A DNA stretch of 64,000 nt from Pseudorhodobacter ferrugineus DSM 5888 (GTDB taxonomy: Bacteria; Pseudomonadota; Alphaproteobacteria; Rhodobacterales; Rhodobacteraceae). The stretch lies in assembly GCF_000420745.1 (NCBI RefSeq), contig NZ_ATVN01000001.1, positions 124,001 to 188,000 of the forward strand, read 5' to 3'. This document shows, piece after piece, positions 33,212 to 42,582 of this stretch. How positions within the stretch are numbered: the first letter of the stretch is position 1; each line of letters begins with the position of its first letter. The notes beneath the pieces are model-generated. The model was not told where the DNA came from, did no database searches, and saw only the letters and a program-made list of their open reading frames with translations. The translations under genes were made by a program, and so were the position numbers.

Positions 33212-35133
33212 ATCACCTCGCGGGTCAGGAAGGCTGCAAGCTGGCCTTCGTCAAACGGTTTCGTCAGCACCGGAAATTGCGCAGCACCGCGCGCGCGCAA
33301 AGGGTTCGTTGCGGGCAGGGAGGTCATCAAATACCCCCGCGCCCCGCGCCCTGCCAGTTGCTCCAGCAAATCCACGCCCGTCAAGGTGCCGGGCAAGGAC
33401 ACATCGCTTAGTACAATCTCGATCCCCGGCAAATTGGCCAGCGCAAGGCCTTCGTCGGCACTGCCCGCCTCGATCACCGAATGGCCCATGCTGCGCAGCA
33501 TTTCGCGCACGTTTTCGCGTATCTCAACACTGTCCTCGACCAGCAAAACCAACCCAGGTTCGGCCCCCGCCACCACAGGGCGCAGCGGCAGGCGCAACGT
33601 CACACGGCCCCCGCCCGTATCGCGGTTGCCCAGCCGCACCGTGCCCCCCGCCAGCGTGATCTGATCGTAAACCATGGCCAACCCCAGCCCCGACCCTTCG
33701 CCGCCCTTGGTGGTGAAAAACGGCTCCAACCCCCGCTCCAACGCCACAGAATTGAACCCCGGCCCGTCATCCTCGACGACAATTTCCAGCCATGTTTCAC
33801 GCAATTCCCGCGCGGTCAGGGTGATCTTGCCGGCCCGTCCAGTCATCGCATCACGCGCGTTCAAAATCAGGTTCACCAGCGCGTCTTGCAACATCCCCGC
33901 ATCCAGCCGCAGCGCGCCGTCCAACCCTTCGCGCGCCATCCACAGCGTGATCCGGTCGGGCAAAATAGGCCCCGCCAACACCGACAAATCAGCCAGAAAC
34001 TGCCGCATATCCGTCACCACAGGCCGCAATTCCCGCTTGCCCGAAATCCCTGCAATCCGGTCCAGCAATGTCCCACCCCGCCGTGCCGCAGCCGTGGTTG
34101 CCTTGACCACATCCCGCGCGTCTTCGGGCAGATCCATCCGTTCCAACCGGCCCTGCAACCCCATAATAATCGTCAGCAAATTGGCAAAATCATGCGCCAA
34201 CCCGCTGGTCAGTTGCGCCGCCAATTCGCGCTTGCGGGTCTGCATCAGGGCCGACCGCGCCTGTACTTCCTCGGTCACATCCATCGACAGAATATACACC
34301 CCGCCAATCGGTCCACCGTTGGTCTGATCGGGGGTAAAGGCCGCGCGGATCCGTCGCCCGCTTTCCTCATCGGCAAATTCAAACACCGAAGCCTCGCCGT
34401 CCAGCGCGCGGAGCAAATAGGGCTCGATCTTCGAAAACGCCGCCGCGCCCAACGCCTCACGCCCTGTCAGCCCCAAAATGGTCTGCGGTCGTTTCGGCCC
34501 CGGCATCACTGACGACAAGCGGCGGTTGGAGTAGGTATAGCGCAAATCGCGGCCCACATGGGCAATATGGGCGGGCATCATTTCGGTGGTCAAACGGGTG
34601 CGCGCCTCCATCTCGGTCAGCTCGCGCTTAGTCTCTTCCAGTGCGGCATTTGTTGCGGCCAGTTGGCGGTTAGCCTGTGACAGGCGTTCAGCATTGGCCA
34701 AAACCTGCTCGGACAATTCCTCAGACCGCGCCCGCAGCAACCCTTCTTGCATCTTGATCTCGGTGATGTCGGTGTAAACCGTTACCCACCCCCCCGTGGC
34801 CAGCGGCGCACCCTCGACCGAAATCCAGCGGCCATTCGGGCGCAACCGTTCCATATAATGCGGTTGAAACGTGCGCGCCGCCTCAACACGTGCGGCAACG
34901 GCTTCATTGAAATCATCGACCTCGCCGTATTCGCCGCGCGCCACCAAAAAACGGATGGTGTCTTGGAATGTCGCCCCCGGCGTCGATAATTCCGCAGGCA
35001 GGTTGAACATCTCTGAAAACCGCCGATTGCACACCGCCAGCCGCAAGTCGCTGTCATACATCGACAGGGCTTGCTGGATCAGGTTCAATCCGGCGGCAGT
35101 CATTGCGGTATGGTCAATATGGCGTAGGGTCAT
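33208..35133 (-). CDS. Hybrid sensor histidine kinase (PAS - HisKA - HATPase - receiver)
   Basis: 641 residues from the ATG at 35133, preceded by GGGAGA; a longer start exists but lacks a site. No membrane segment, so a cytoplasmic sensor. A PAS fold spans about 10-125 (MYDSDLRLAVCNRRFSEMF), then a coiled coil (about 130-185) and a second PAS-like region (about 190-300). The H-box GLAHDFANLL has His near 314. ATPase boxes are LILNARDAM, VEDDGPGF and GEGSGLGLAMV. A C-terminal receiver has Asp near 574 (IVLSDVSLPG). It lacks an Hpt domain; how phosphate reaches the separate regulator is not shown. Relatives sit beside acyl-CoA metabolism genes. Confidence 0.9.
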   Translation of the reverse strand: MTLRHIDHTAMTAAGLNLIQQALSMYDSDLRLAVCNRRFSEMFNLPAELSTPGATFQDTIRFLVARGEYGEVDDFNEAVAARVEAARTFQPHYMERLRPNGRWISVEGAPLATGGWVTVYTDITEIKMQEGLLRARSEELSEQVLANAERLSQANRQLAATNAALEETKRELTEMEARTRLTTEMMPAHIAHVGRDLRYTYSNRRLSSVMPGPKRPQTILGLTGREALGAAAFSKIEPYLLRALDGEASVFEFADEESGRRIRAAFTPDQTNGGPIGGVYILSMDVTEEVQARSALMQTRKRELAAQLTSGLAHDFANLLTIIMGLQGRLERMDLPEDARDVVKATTAAARRGGTLLDRIAGISGKRELRPVVTDMRQFLADLSVLAGPILPDRITLWMAREGLDGALRLDAGMLQDALVNLILNARDAMTGRAGKITLTARELRETWLEIVVEDDGPGFNSVALERGLEPFFTTKGGEGSGLGLAMVYDQITLAGGTVRLGNRDTGGGRVTLRLPLRPVVAGAEPGLVLLVEDSVEIRENVREMLRSMGHSVIEAGSADEGLALANLPGIEIVLSDVSLPGTLTGVDLLEQLAGRGARGYLMTSLPATNPLRARGAAQFPVLTKPFDEGQLAAFLTREVI

Positions 35134-35206
35134 CGCAGTCTCCCTTGTCCACTTGGCTAACACCCTTGGGAGGCCGCGCGAAAGGTACAAAAATCACCTG
35201 TTACAA

Positions 35207-35263
35207 TTCGCAAGGATTGCGAAAAAGTCACGCAAGTATTGGTGGTGACGACTAGGGTATAAA
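35207..35263. promoter_or_regulatory. Palindrome, 22-bp-spaced direct repeat and TATAAA box
   Basis: TTCGCAA-GGA-TTGCGAA is a perfect palindrome at 35207-35223. Its core CGCAAGGATTG (35209-35219) recurs as CGCAAGTATTG at 35231-35241, 22 bp (two helix turns) later. A TATAAA at 35258-35263 suits a -10 box for the acyl-CoA ligase operon, with the second repeat over the -35 region. That is the arrangement of an activator-dependent promoter. The likely binder is the adjacent OmpR-type regulator (inferred). Confidence 0.5.
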
Positions 35264-35310
35264 AATGGGGGCAGTGCGGACTTGCATCTGCGCTCAATGG
35301 GGGGACGTGA

Positions 35311-37302
35311 ATGATCAACGCAACGGCACAGGCAGGGCTGGCCTCTATCCCCGCGCTTTTGGCGCGCAACGTGGCGCAGCATGGCAACAAACCTGCTTAC
35401 CGTGAAAAAGAATTCGGCATTTGGCAAAGCTGGACATGGGCGCAGGCCGATGCTGCCATTCGCGCAACGGCAATGGGGTTCATGGCGTTGGGATTGCAGC
35501 GCGGCGACCATGTGGCCGTGATTGGCCGCAACCGCCCGCAGCTGTATTGGTCAATGGTTGCTGCCCAAATGTGCGGCGCGATCCCCGTGCCTTTGTACCA
35601 AGATGCCGTGGCGCAGGAAATGGCCTATGTGCTGGACCATTGCGGCGCGCGCTTTGTCGTTTGTGGCGACCAAGAACAGGTCGATAAAATCCTCGAGGTG
35701 GAAAGCGACTGGCTGACCGAGGATCAAAAACCATCGGTTGAACAAATCGTGTATGTCGACAAGCGCGGGATGCGCAAATACGATCATTCCCGCATGAACG
35801 CGCTGGAAGATGTCATCGCCGAAGGCCGCGCGGCCCACCACCGTTTTGAAGCCGAGCTGGCCACCCGCACCGCCGAACTCGACTACAACTCGACCTGCGT
35901 CATGCTTTATACATCTGGCACCACGGGCAAACCCAAAGGCGTGGTGCTGTCCAATCGCAACATCATTGAAACCTCGAAAAACTCGTCAGAATTCGACCAT
36001 TTGCAGGCGGGAGAGGAAGTCCTCGCCTATCTGCCTATGGCATGGGTCGGCGATTTCATTTTTTCCATCGGGCAGGCGATGTGGACAGGGTTTTGCGTCA
36101 ACTGCCCCGAATCCGCCGAAACAATGATGACTGATTTGCGCGAAATCGGCCCCACCTATTACTTCGCCCCGCCCCGCGTGTTTGAAGGGCAGCTCACGAA
36201 TGTGATGATCCGCATGGAGGATTCGGGCCGTTTCAAAAAATGGCTGTTTGACAAATACATGGCCGTGGCCCGCCGCGTTGGTCCCGATATCCTTGATGGC
36301 AACCCCGTATCTGGCGCCGATAAATTCGCCTATTGGCTGGGCAATGTCCTCGTTTACGGCCCCTTGAAAAACACTCTTGGTTTCAGTCGCGTCCGTGTCG
36401 GCTATACGGCAGGCGAGGCGATTGGCCCCGAGATTTTCAGCTTTTACCGCTCGCTCGGTATCAACCTGAAACAACTCTACGGCCAGACCGAGGCGTCGGT
36501 ATTCATCACCCAACAGCCCGATGGTCAGGTCCGCGCCGATACCGTGGGCGTGCCAAGCCCGGGCGTCGAGGTGAAAATCGCCGATAATGGCGAGGTGTTT
36601 TACCGCTCCCCCGGAACGTTCGAATCCTACTATAAAAACCCCGAAAGCACCGCCTCAACCAAAGACGCCGAAGGTTGGGTCGCCACAGGCGATGCTGGAT
36701 TTTTTGAGGAAGACACAGGCCACCTGCGCATCATCGACCGCGCCAAGGATGTGGGTAAAATGGCAGACGGGTCGCTGTTCGCCCCGAAATACGTTGAAAA
36801 CAAACTGAAATTCTATCCCGCGATCCTTGAGGCCGTGGTTTTCGGCGCCAGCCGCGATTTCTGCACCGCCTTCATCAACATCGATCTGAACGCGGTTGGC
36901 AACTGGGCCGAACGTAACAACATCGCCTATTCCAGCTATCAAGAACTCTCGCAACACCCCCGCGTCCTCGAAATGATGCGCGGCCATGTGGCCGAGGTAA
37001 ACGAATCTGTCGCCGCCGACCCGATGCTGGCCGGCTGTCAGGTCCACCGCTTCCTGATCCTGCACAAAGAACTTGATGCCGATGACGGCGAAATGACCCG
37101 CACCCGCAAAGTGCGCCGCAAAGTGGTGGAGGAGAAATTCGCCGACCTGATCGCGGCACTTTATGGTGGCAAATCCGAAATCTATACCGAAACCGAAGTC
37201 ACCTATGAAGATGGCCGCAAAGGCGCGATCAAAGCGACCCTGACGCTGGCCGATGCGACCGTGGCGCCTGCCGCGCCGATCCAGAAAGTAGCGGCAGAAT
37301 GA
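35311..37302 (+). CDS. Long-chain acyl-CoA synthetase-like AMP-dependent ligase
   Basis: 663 residues of the FACS/FadD15-like class. Motifs are MLYTSGTTGKPKGV (ATP), YLPMAWVGDF, the GQTEAS region and DRAKDVGKMADGS before the C-terminal subdomain (ENKLKFYPAILEAVV). It should activate a carboxylic acid to its CoA thioester. The stop overlaps the ABC ATPase start (ATGA), so uptake and activation are linked. GGGGGA precedes the ATG. Long-chain or aryl acid substrates are equally possible. Confidence 0.88.
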   Translation: MINATAQAGLASIPALLARNVAQHGNKPAYREKEFGIWQSWTWAQADAAIRATAMGFMALGLQRGDHVAVIGRNRPQLYWSMVAAQMCGAIPVPLYQDAVAQEMAYVLDHCGARFVVCGDQEQVDKILEVESDWLTEDQKPSVEQIVYVDKRGMRKYDHSRMNALEDVIAEGRAAHHRFEAELATRTAELDYNSTCVMLYTSGTTGKPKGVVLSNRNIIETSKNSSEFDHLQAGEEVLAYLPMAWVGDFIFSIGQAMWTGFCVNCPESAETMMTDLREIGPTYYFAPPRVFEGQLTNVMIRMEDSGRFKKWLFDKYMAVARRVGPDILDGNPVSGADKFAYWLGNVLVYGPLKNTLGFSRVRVGYTAGEAIGPEIFSFYRSLGINLKQLYGQTEASVFITQQPDGQVRADTVGVPSPGVEVKIADNGEVFYRSPGTFESYYKNPESTASTKDAEGWVATGDAGFFEEDTGHLRIIDRAKDVGKMADGSLFAPKYVENKLKFYPAILEAVVFGASRDFCTAFINIDLNAVGNWAERNNIAYSSYQELSQHPRVLEMMRGHVAEVNESVAADPMLAGCQVHRFLILHKELDADDGEMTRTRKVRRKVVEEKFADLIAALYGGKSEIYTETEVTYEDGRKGAIKATLTLADATVAPAAPIQKVAAE

Positions 37303-38123
37303 ACATGCAAAACCCAGACGGCTACACCACCGCAGACGGTCGCCAAATCGGCGGCGTGATGATGGAGATGAAAAACATCACCCTGCGCTTTGGCGGTGTG
37401 GCAGCGATCACCGATATTTCCTTTGATATCCGCGAGGGCGAAATTCGCGCAATCATCGGCCCGAACGGTGCTGGAAAATCGTCGATGCTCAACGTCATTA
37501 GCGGCTTTTATGTGCCCCAAGAAGGTGAGGTCTGGTTTCGCGGCGCAAAACGCCCACCGATGAAACCTTACCAAGTCGCAGGCATGGGCATCGCCCGCAC
37601 CTTTCAAAACATTGCGTTGTTCGAAGGCATGTCGGTGCTCGACAACATCATGACAGGCCGCCTCACCCAGATGAAATCGGGCCTTCTGGCCCAGGCGATG
37701 TGGTGGGGTCGCGCCCAAGCCGAGGAAACCGCCCACCGCGAAAAGGTCGAAAAGGTGATCGACTTTCTTGAAATCCAGCATATCCGCAAAACCCCCGTGG
37801 GCCGCTTGCCTTATGGCCTCAAAAAACGTGTCGAACTTGCCCGCGCGCTGGCCGCCGAACCCAAACTCCTGCTGCTCGATGAACCCATGGCCGGCATGAA
37901 CGTCGAAGAAAAAGAGGATATGTCCCGCTTTATCCTCGATGTGAACGACGAATTTGGCACCACAATCGCCCTTATTGAACATGACATGGGCGTGGTGATG
38001 GACCTCTCCGACCGCGTGGTCGTGATGGATTACGGCAAGAAAATCGGCGACGGCACCCCGGACGAGGTGCGCAATAACCAAGCCGTAATTGATGCCTATC
38101 TGGGGGTAAGCCATGACGAATAA
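37299..38123 (+). CDS. ABC transporter ATP-binding protein, LivG type
   Basis: 274 residues. Walker A is GPNGAGKSS, the signature is LPYGLKKRVELARAL (replacing the canonical LSGGQ, as in several LivG relatives), and Walker B is LLLLDEPMAG with the long LivG C-terminus. With LivH, LivM, the binding protein and LivF downstream it completes a branched-chain-amino-acid-type importer. The two ligase genes flanking the set suggest an organic-acid substrate rather than leucine. Confidence 0.92.
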   Translation: MNMQNPDGYTTADGRQIGGVMMEMKNITLRFGGVAAITDISFDIREGEIRAIIGPNGAGKSSMLNVISGFYVPQEGEVWFRGAKRPPMKPYQVAGMGIARTFQNIALFEGMSVLDNIMTGRLTQMKSGLLAQAMWWGRAQAEETAHREKVEKVIDFLEIQHIRKTPVGRLPYGLKKRVELARALAAEPKLLLLDEPMAGMNVEEKEDMSRFILDVNDEFGTTIALIEHDMGVVMDLSDRVVVMDYGKKIGDGTPDEVRNNQAVIDAYLGVSHDE

Positions 38124-38144
38124 CCCATCCAAAGGGGATTGCTG

Positions 38145-39131
38145 ATGCCCGATACCTTTTTCTATGCAACCGAGGTGATGCTGAACGGCCTGATGGCTGG
38201 CGTCATGTATTCCCTTGTGGCGCTCGGCTTTGTGCTGATCTTTAAAGCATCCGGCATTTTCAACTATGCCCAAGGCGTGCTGGCCCTCTTCGCCGCTCTC
38301 ACACTTGTGGGCCTGCAAGATGGCCAAATCCCGTTCTCCCATGTCATCAACGCCATCTTCGGCACCGATCTGCACAACTTCGGCTGGACACTGCCCGCAG
38401 TGGTCGCCATTGCGCTGACGGCCGTGGTGATGGTCGGCATGGCGATCCTGATTGAACGCTACATCCTGAAACATCTGGTCAACCAAGAACCGATCATCCT
38501 GTTCATGGCCACGATCGGGCTTGCCTATTTCCTCGAAGGTCTGGGCGATGTGATGTGGGGCTCCGATATCAAGAAACTGGATGTCGGCCTGCCCCAAGGC
38601 ATTTCGGAAACCATCGAAACGGCCACCTACAACTGGTTCGGCTACGGCTTTTTCATCGACAAACTCGATATCGTCGCAGCCCTCGTCGCTGCCGCCTTGG
38701 TGATCGCTCTGACCCTGTTTTCGCAATACACCAAATACGGCCGCGCGTTGCGGGCTGTGGCGGATGACCACCAAGCCGCCCTTTCCGTCGGGATTTCGCT
38801 GCGCTTTATCTGGGTGCTGGTCTGGTCGATCGCGGGTTTTGTGGCGCTGGTTGCGGGTATCATGTGGGGGTCAAAATCGGGCGTCCAATTCTCGCTGTCG
38901 CTTATCGCGCTCAAGGCACTGCCAGTCCTCATGCTTGGCGGCTTCACCTCTATCCCCGGTGCTATCGTCGGCGGGCTGATCATCGGCATGGGTGAAAAAC
39001 TGTTCGAATTTTCAATCGGCCCAATGATCGGCGGTGCCACAGAAAACTGGTTCGCCTATGTGCTTGCACTTTTGTTCCTCGTCTTCCGGCCCCAAGGCCT
39101 GTTCGGCGAAAAAATCATCGAAAGGGTATAA
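38145..39131 (+). CDS. ABC transporter permease, LivH type
   Basis: 328 residues with about eight membrane segments and the LivH pattern near the start (LMAGVMYSLVALGFVLIFKASGIFNYAQG). The permease coupling loop contains GRALRAVADDHQAA. The ATG at 38145 has AAAGGGG 7 bp upstream; TTG/CTG codons just before it are unlikely starts. Forms the inner-membrane channel with the LivM type protein. Confidence 0.93.
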   Translation: MPDTFFYATEVMLNGLMAGVMYSLVALGFVLIFKASGIFNYAQGVLALFAALTLVGLQDGQIPFSHVINAIFGTDLHNFGWTLPAVVAIALTAVVMVGMAILIERYILKHLVNQEPIILFMATIGLAYFLEGLGDVMWGSDIKKLDVGLPQGISETIETATYNWFGYGFFIDKLDIVAALVAAALVIALTLFSQYTKYGRALRAVADDHQAALSVGISLRFIWVLVWSIAGFVALVAGIMWGSKSGVQFSLSLIALKALPVLMLGGFTSIPGAIVGGLIIGMGEKLFEFSIGPMIGGATENWFAYVLALLFLVFRPQGLFGEKIIERV

Positions 39132-39143
39132 CCATGCGCGTCC

Positions 39144-39199
39144 CTTTCTTTTCGACAAAAATATCCCACAGGGGGTCTGGGGGACGTGAAGTCCCCCAG
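39144..39199 (-). repeat. Intergenic hairpin element, copy B (inside the liv-type operon)
   Basis: A block resembling copy A (CTTTCTTTTCG-A-CAAAAATATCC) is followed by the hairpin CTGGGGGAC-GTGAA-GTCCCCCAG at 39177-39199. The stem differs from copies A and D but pairs perfectly. It separates the two permease genes. Its orientation does not follow the pattern of copies A, C, D and E relative to neighbouring stops. Confidence 0.8.
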
Positions 39200-39234
39200 C
39201 TTCCGCCGGCAGCATGCCCAACGGAGGCCCAATA

Positions 39235-40311
39235 ATGTTTTACCGTGAAGCCGGCGATTATAAAACCAGCTACCCCGAAGACAGCCAAACCTTTCCGATC
39301 AAATTTGACCGGATCCGCTATTACGCCGTGTTGGCCGTGGCTTTTGGCATCATCCCGTTTTTCATCAACGACTACTGGGCCAATGCGGTGTTTGTGCCCT
39401 TCCTCATCTATGCCATCGCGGCCATAGGCCTTAACATTCTGGTGGGCTATTGCGGGCAGGTGTCCCTTGGCACAGGCGGCTTTATGGCCGTGGGGGCCTA
39501 TGCGGTTTATAAGCTGATGACAGCCTTCCCCGAGGTGTCGATCCTGATCCACGTCCTGCTGGCAGGCGGCATCACGGCAGGTGTGGGTGTTATTTTTGGC
39601 CTGCCCAGCCTGCGGATCAAAGGGTTCTATTTGGCCGTGGCCACGCTGGCCGCGCAATTCTTTCTGGTCTGGCTGTTCAATAAGGTGCCGTGGTTTTACA
39701 ACTACTCGGCTTCGGGCCAAATCTCGGCCCCGGAACGCGATATCCTTGGTGTTATCATCACAGGCCCCAACACCACAGCGGCGGCGAAATACCTCTTTTG
39801 TGCGCTGATCCTGCTGGCCTTGGCATGGCTTGCCCGCAACCTGACCCGCGGCTCTGTCGGGCGTAAATGGATGGCGATCCGTGATATGGACATCGCGGCC
39901 GAAATCATCGGCGTGAACCCTCTGACCGCCAAGCTTTCGGCTTTTGCCATCTCCAGCTTTTTTATCGGGGTGGCCGGTGCGTTGTTCTTTGCCGTCTATC
40001 TTGGCGCCGCCGAAGTGGGTGAAAGTTTCGGCATCCAGAAATCGTTCCTGATCCTGTTCATGGTCATCATTGGGGGCTTGGGGTCTATTTTCGGCAGTCT
40101 GGCAGGCGCGGCGTTTCTGGTGCTGCTGCCGGTCTTCTTGAAAAACGTGCTGGTGGGCATGCTTGGCTGGCCCACCGATCTGGCCGCCCATATCGAACTG
40201 CTCATCATCGGTGGGCTGATCATCGTATTCCTGATCGCCGAGCCACATGGCATCGCCCAGCTTTGGCGCTTGGCGAAAGAGAAACTGCGCCTTTGGCCTT
40301 TCCCGCACTGA
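39235..40311 (+). CDS. ABC transporter permease, LivM type
   Basis: 358 residues with about ten membrane segments. LivM features are IGLNILVGYCGQVSLGTGGFMAVGA and the coupling loop GRKWMAIRDMDIAAEIIGVN. The ATG at 39235 follows GGAGG. It is separated from the LivH-type gene by a 103-bp gap holding repeat copy B, so readthrough or a second promoter must be assumed. Confidence 0.92.
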   Translation: MFYREAGDYKTSYPEDSQTFPIKFDRIRYYAVLAVAFGIIPFFINDYWANAVFVPFLIYAIAAIGLNILVGYCGQVSLGTGGFMAVGAYAVYKLMTAFPEVSILIHVLLAGGITAGVGVIFGLPSLRIKGFYLAVATLAAQFFLVWLFNKVPWFYNYSASGQISAPERDILGVIITGPNTTAAAKYLFCALILLALAWLARNLTRGSVGRKWMAIRDMDIAAEIIGVNPLTAKLSAFAISSFFIGVAGALFFAVYLGAAEVGESFGIQKSFLILFMVIIGGLGSIFGSLAGAAFLVLLPVFLKNVLVGMLGWPTDLAAHIELLIIGGLIIVFLIAEPHGIAQLWRLAKEKLRLWPFPH

Positions 40312-40381
40312 CGGGGCCAAAGGAAAATCATACGACAACGACGAACACCACGGCATCAAAAACTCTGGGAGGAGACCTAAG

Positions 40382-41665
40382 ATGAAGATGAAGTTTACTG
40401 CGCTTGTAGCGGCCGCCATGATGGCAGCAGCCCCCGCACTGGCCGATCTGGTCGTGCCGAACCTTTCCTATCGCACCGGCCCCTATGCACCGGGTGGGGT
40501 GCCCTATGCCGATGGCTTTCAGGATTATTTCACACTGCTGAACGAACGCGATGGCGGCATCGGTGGCGAAAAAATCGTCGTGCCGGAATGTGAAACTGCC
40601 TATAACACCGAAAAAGGCGTGGAATGCTATGAGGCGACCAAGGGCACCGGCGCGCTGGCCTATAACCCGTTGTCCACCGGCATCACCTATCAGCTGATCC
40701 CCAAGGTTACGGCCGATGGCTCCTCGCTTTACACCCCCGGCTATGGCCGCACCTCTGCGGCCAACGGCAAGGTGTTTTCCAACGTCTTCAACTATCCGGC
40801 AAACTATTGGACAGCCGCATCGGTTGCGGTCAACTACTTGCTGTCGGAAAATGGAGGCGATTTGAAGGGCAAGAAGATCGCGCTCGTCTATCACAACTCG
40901 GCCTATGGCAAGGAACCTATCCGCACGCTGGAAGAACTGTCCAAAAAGCATGGGTTTGAACTGGTGCAATTGCCGGTCGAACATCCGGGGCAGGAACAAA
41001 AATCGCAATGGCTGCAAATCCGCCGTGAAAAGCCGGACAATGTCATCATGTATGGCTGGGGCGTGATGAATGCCGTGGCTATTCAGGAAGCGGCCAACAT
41101 CAAATATCCGATGGACCAGTTTATCGGTATCTGGTGGTCGGGTGCGGAACATGACGTGCTGCCCGCAGGCGATGGCGCGAATGGCTATAAATCCCTGACC
41201 ATGCACGGCACGGGGATGGATTACCCCGTCTATGCGGATCTGAAGAAATACGTGGCCGATGCTGGCAAAGGTGCTGGCGCGGGTGATCAGGTTGGCACCG
41301 TGCTCTATTCGCGCGGCATGTATGCGGCAATGGTTATCGCCGAGGCGCTGCGCAATGCCCAAGCCATTGCAGGCACATCGGCGGTGAACGCAGCGCAGGT
41401 GCGGGACGGCTTTGAAACACTGGAAATCACCGAGGCGCGGATGGCCGAGATTGGCCTGCCAGACTTTGGCCAAGCCTTCAAATCCACCTGCGAAGATCAC
41501 GGTGGCCCCGGCATGGCGCGTATCCAGCAATGGGATGCAACCGCCAAGAAATGGAATCTGATTTCTGGATGGATCGAGCCGGATATGGACGTGATCCAGC
41601 CATTGATCATGGAAGATTCCGAGGCGTTTGCCGCCGAAAACAACATCGAACCGCGCTGCAACTAA
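40382..41665 (+). CDS. ABC transporter substrate-binding protein (type I periplasmic fold)
   Basis: 427 residues. The signal peptide is at 1-21 (MKMKFTALVAAAMMAAAPALA, cut after ALA). The ATG at 40382 follows GGGAGGAGA. The mature part is a Leu/Ile/Val-binding-protein-like fold: GVPYADGFQDYFTLLNERDGGIGG, GKKIALVYHNSAYG. It should capture the solute in the periplasm. Family members of this branch are linked to aromatic or fatty acid clusters rather than leucine uptake. A strong terminator-like hairpin follows the stop. Confidence 0.9.
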   Translation: MKMKFTALVAAAMMAAAPALADLVVPNLSYRTGPYAPGGVPYADGFQDYFTLLNERDGGIGGEKIVVPECETAYNTEKGVECYEATKGTGALAYNPLSTGITYQLIPKVTADGSSLYTPGYGRTSAANGKVFSNVFNYPANYWTAASVAVNYLLSENGGDLKGKKIALVYHNSAYGKEPIRTLEELSKKHGFELVQLPVEHPGQEQKSQWLQIRREKPDNVIMYGWGVMNAVAIQEAANIKYPMDQFIGIWWSGAEHDVLPAGDGANGYKSLTMHGTGMDYPVYADLKKYVADAGKGAGAGDQVGTVLYSRGMYAAMVIAEALRNAQAIAGTSAVNAAQVRDGFETLEITEARMAEIGLPDFGQAFKSTCEDHGGPGMARIQQWDATAKKWNLISGWIEPDMDVIQPLIMEDSEAFAAENNIEPRCN

Positions 41666-41676
41666 GGCGCATCCCT

Positions 41677-41733
41677 CCGGCCGTGGCATTCGCCGCGGCC
41701 GGGGTTTTTGAGTATTTATGCAAAGATGAAACC
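41677..41733 (+). terminator. Terminator hairpin merging into a diverged hairpin element, copy E
   Basis: CCGGCCGTGG pairs with CCGCGGCCGG (one G-T pair) around a 6-nt loop, followed by GGTTTTT. The next bases, GAGTATTTATGCAAAGATGAAAC, align loosely with the block of copy D. It should end or weaken transcripts after the binding-protein gene, leaving lower expression of the downstream ATPase. Confidence 0.75.
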
Positions 41734-41734
41734 C

Positions 41735-42571
41735 ATGCTGGATGCACCCCAAACGACCGAGACACAGGCCGAGACCTTGCTGGAGGTCAACAATATCGAG
41801 GTGATCTACAATCACGTCATCCTCGTGTTGAAAGGCGTCAGCCTGACCGTGCCCAAGGGCCGGATCACGGCGCTTTTGGGCGGCAATGGCGCGGGCAAAA
41901 CCACCACGCTCAAGGCCGTGTCGAACCTTTTGCATTCCGAACGCGGTGAGGTGACAAAGGGGTCGATCACCTTCAAGGGCCAGAATATCGCCAACCGCGA
42001 CCCTGCCGAAATGGTGCGCAACGGGGTTATTCAGGTCATGGAAGGCCGCCATTGTTTTGAACACCTGACGGTCGAGGAAAACCTTCTGACCGGCGCCTAT
42101 ACCCGTACCCAAGGGGCAGGGGCCATCGCTGCCGACCTTGAAATGGTTTACAATTATTTCCCCCGCCTGCGCGAACGCCGCAAATCCCAAGCGGGTTATA
42201 CCTCGGGGGGCGAGCAGCAAATGTGCGCCATTGGCCGCGCCTTGATGAGCCGCCCAGAGATGATCCTTTTGGATGAACCGTCAATGGGCCTTGCGCCGCA
42301 ATTGGTTGAACAAATCTTTGAAATCGTAAAGGCGGTGAACGAAAACGAAGGCACCACGTTCCTTTTGGCCGAACAAAACACCAACGTTGCCCTGCGCTAT
42401 GCCCATACCGGCTATATCCTTGAATCGGGCCGCGTGGTGATGGAAGGCACGGCCGCAGATTTGCGCGAAAATCCGGATGTGAAAGAATTTTACCTCGGCA
42501 TGTCCGACAAGGGCCGCAAATCCTTCCGCGATGTGCGCAGCTATCGCCGCCGCAAACGGTGGTTGGCATGA
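41735..42571 (+). CDS. ABC transporter ATP-binding protein, LivF type
   Basis: 278 residues from the ATG at 41735; an ATG at 41726 is possible, but it lies within the repeat-like sequence. Walker A is GGNGAGKTT, the signature is TSGGEQQMCAIGRAL and Walker B is MILLDEPSMGLAP. It is the second ATPase of the importer. Its end overlaps the next frame, leading straight into the PaaK-like gene. Confidence 0.9.
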   Translation: MLDAPQTTETQAETLLEVNNIEVIYNHVILVLKGVSLTVPKGRITALLGGNGAGKTTTLKAVSNLLHSERGEVTKGSITFKGQNIANRDPAEMVRNGVIQVMEGRHCFEHLTVEENLLTGAYTRTQGAGAIAADLEMVYNYFPRLRERRKSQAGYTSGGEQQMCAIGRALMSRPEMILLDEPSMGLAPQLVEQIFEIVKAVNENEGTTFLLAEQNTNVALRYAHTGYILESGRVVMEGTAADLRENPDVKEFYLGMSDKGRKSFRDVRSYRRRKRWLA

Positions 42572-42582
42572 AGGATCTCGCC

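Noticed and set aside
40328-42220. Long minus-strand frame across the binding protein and LivF genes
   Set aside because: It crosses a terminator and is antisense to genes with clear signal peptide and Walker motifs; no recognisable domain.
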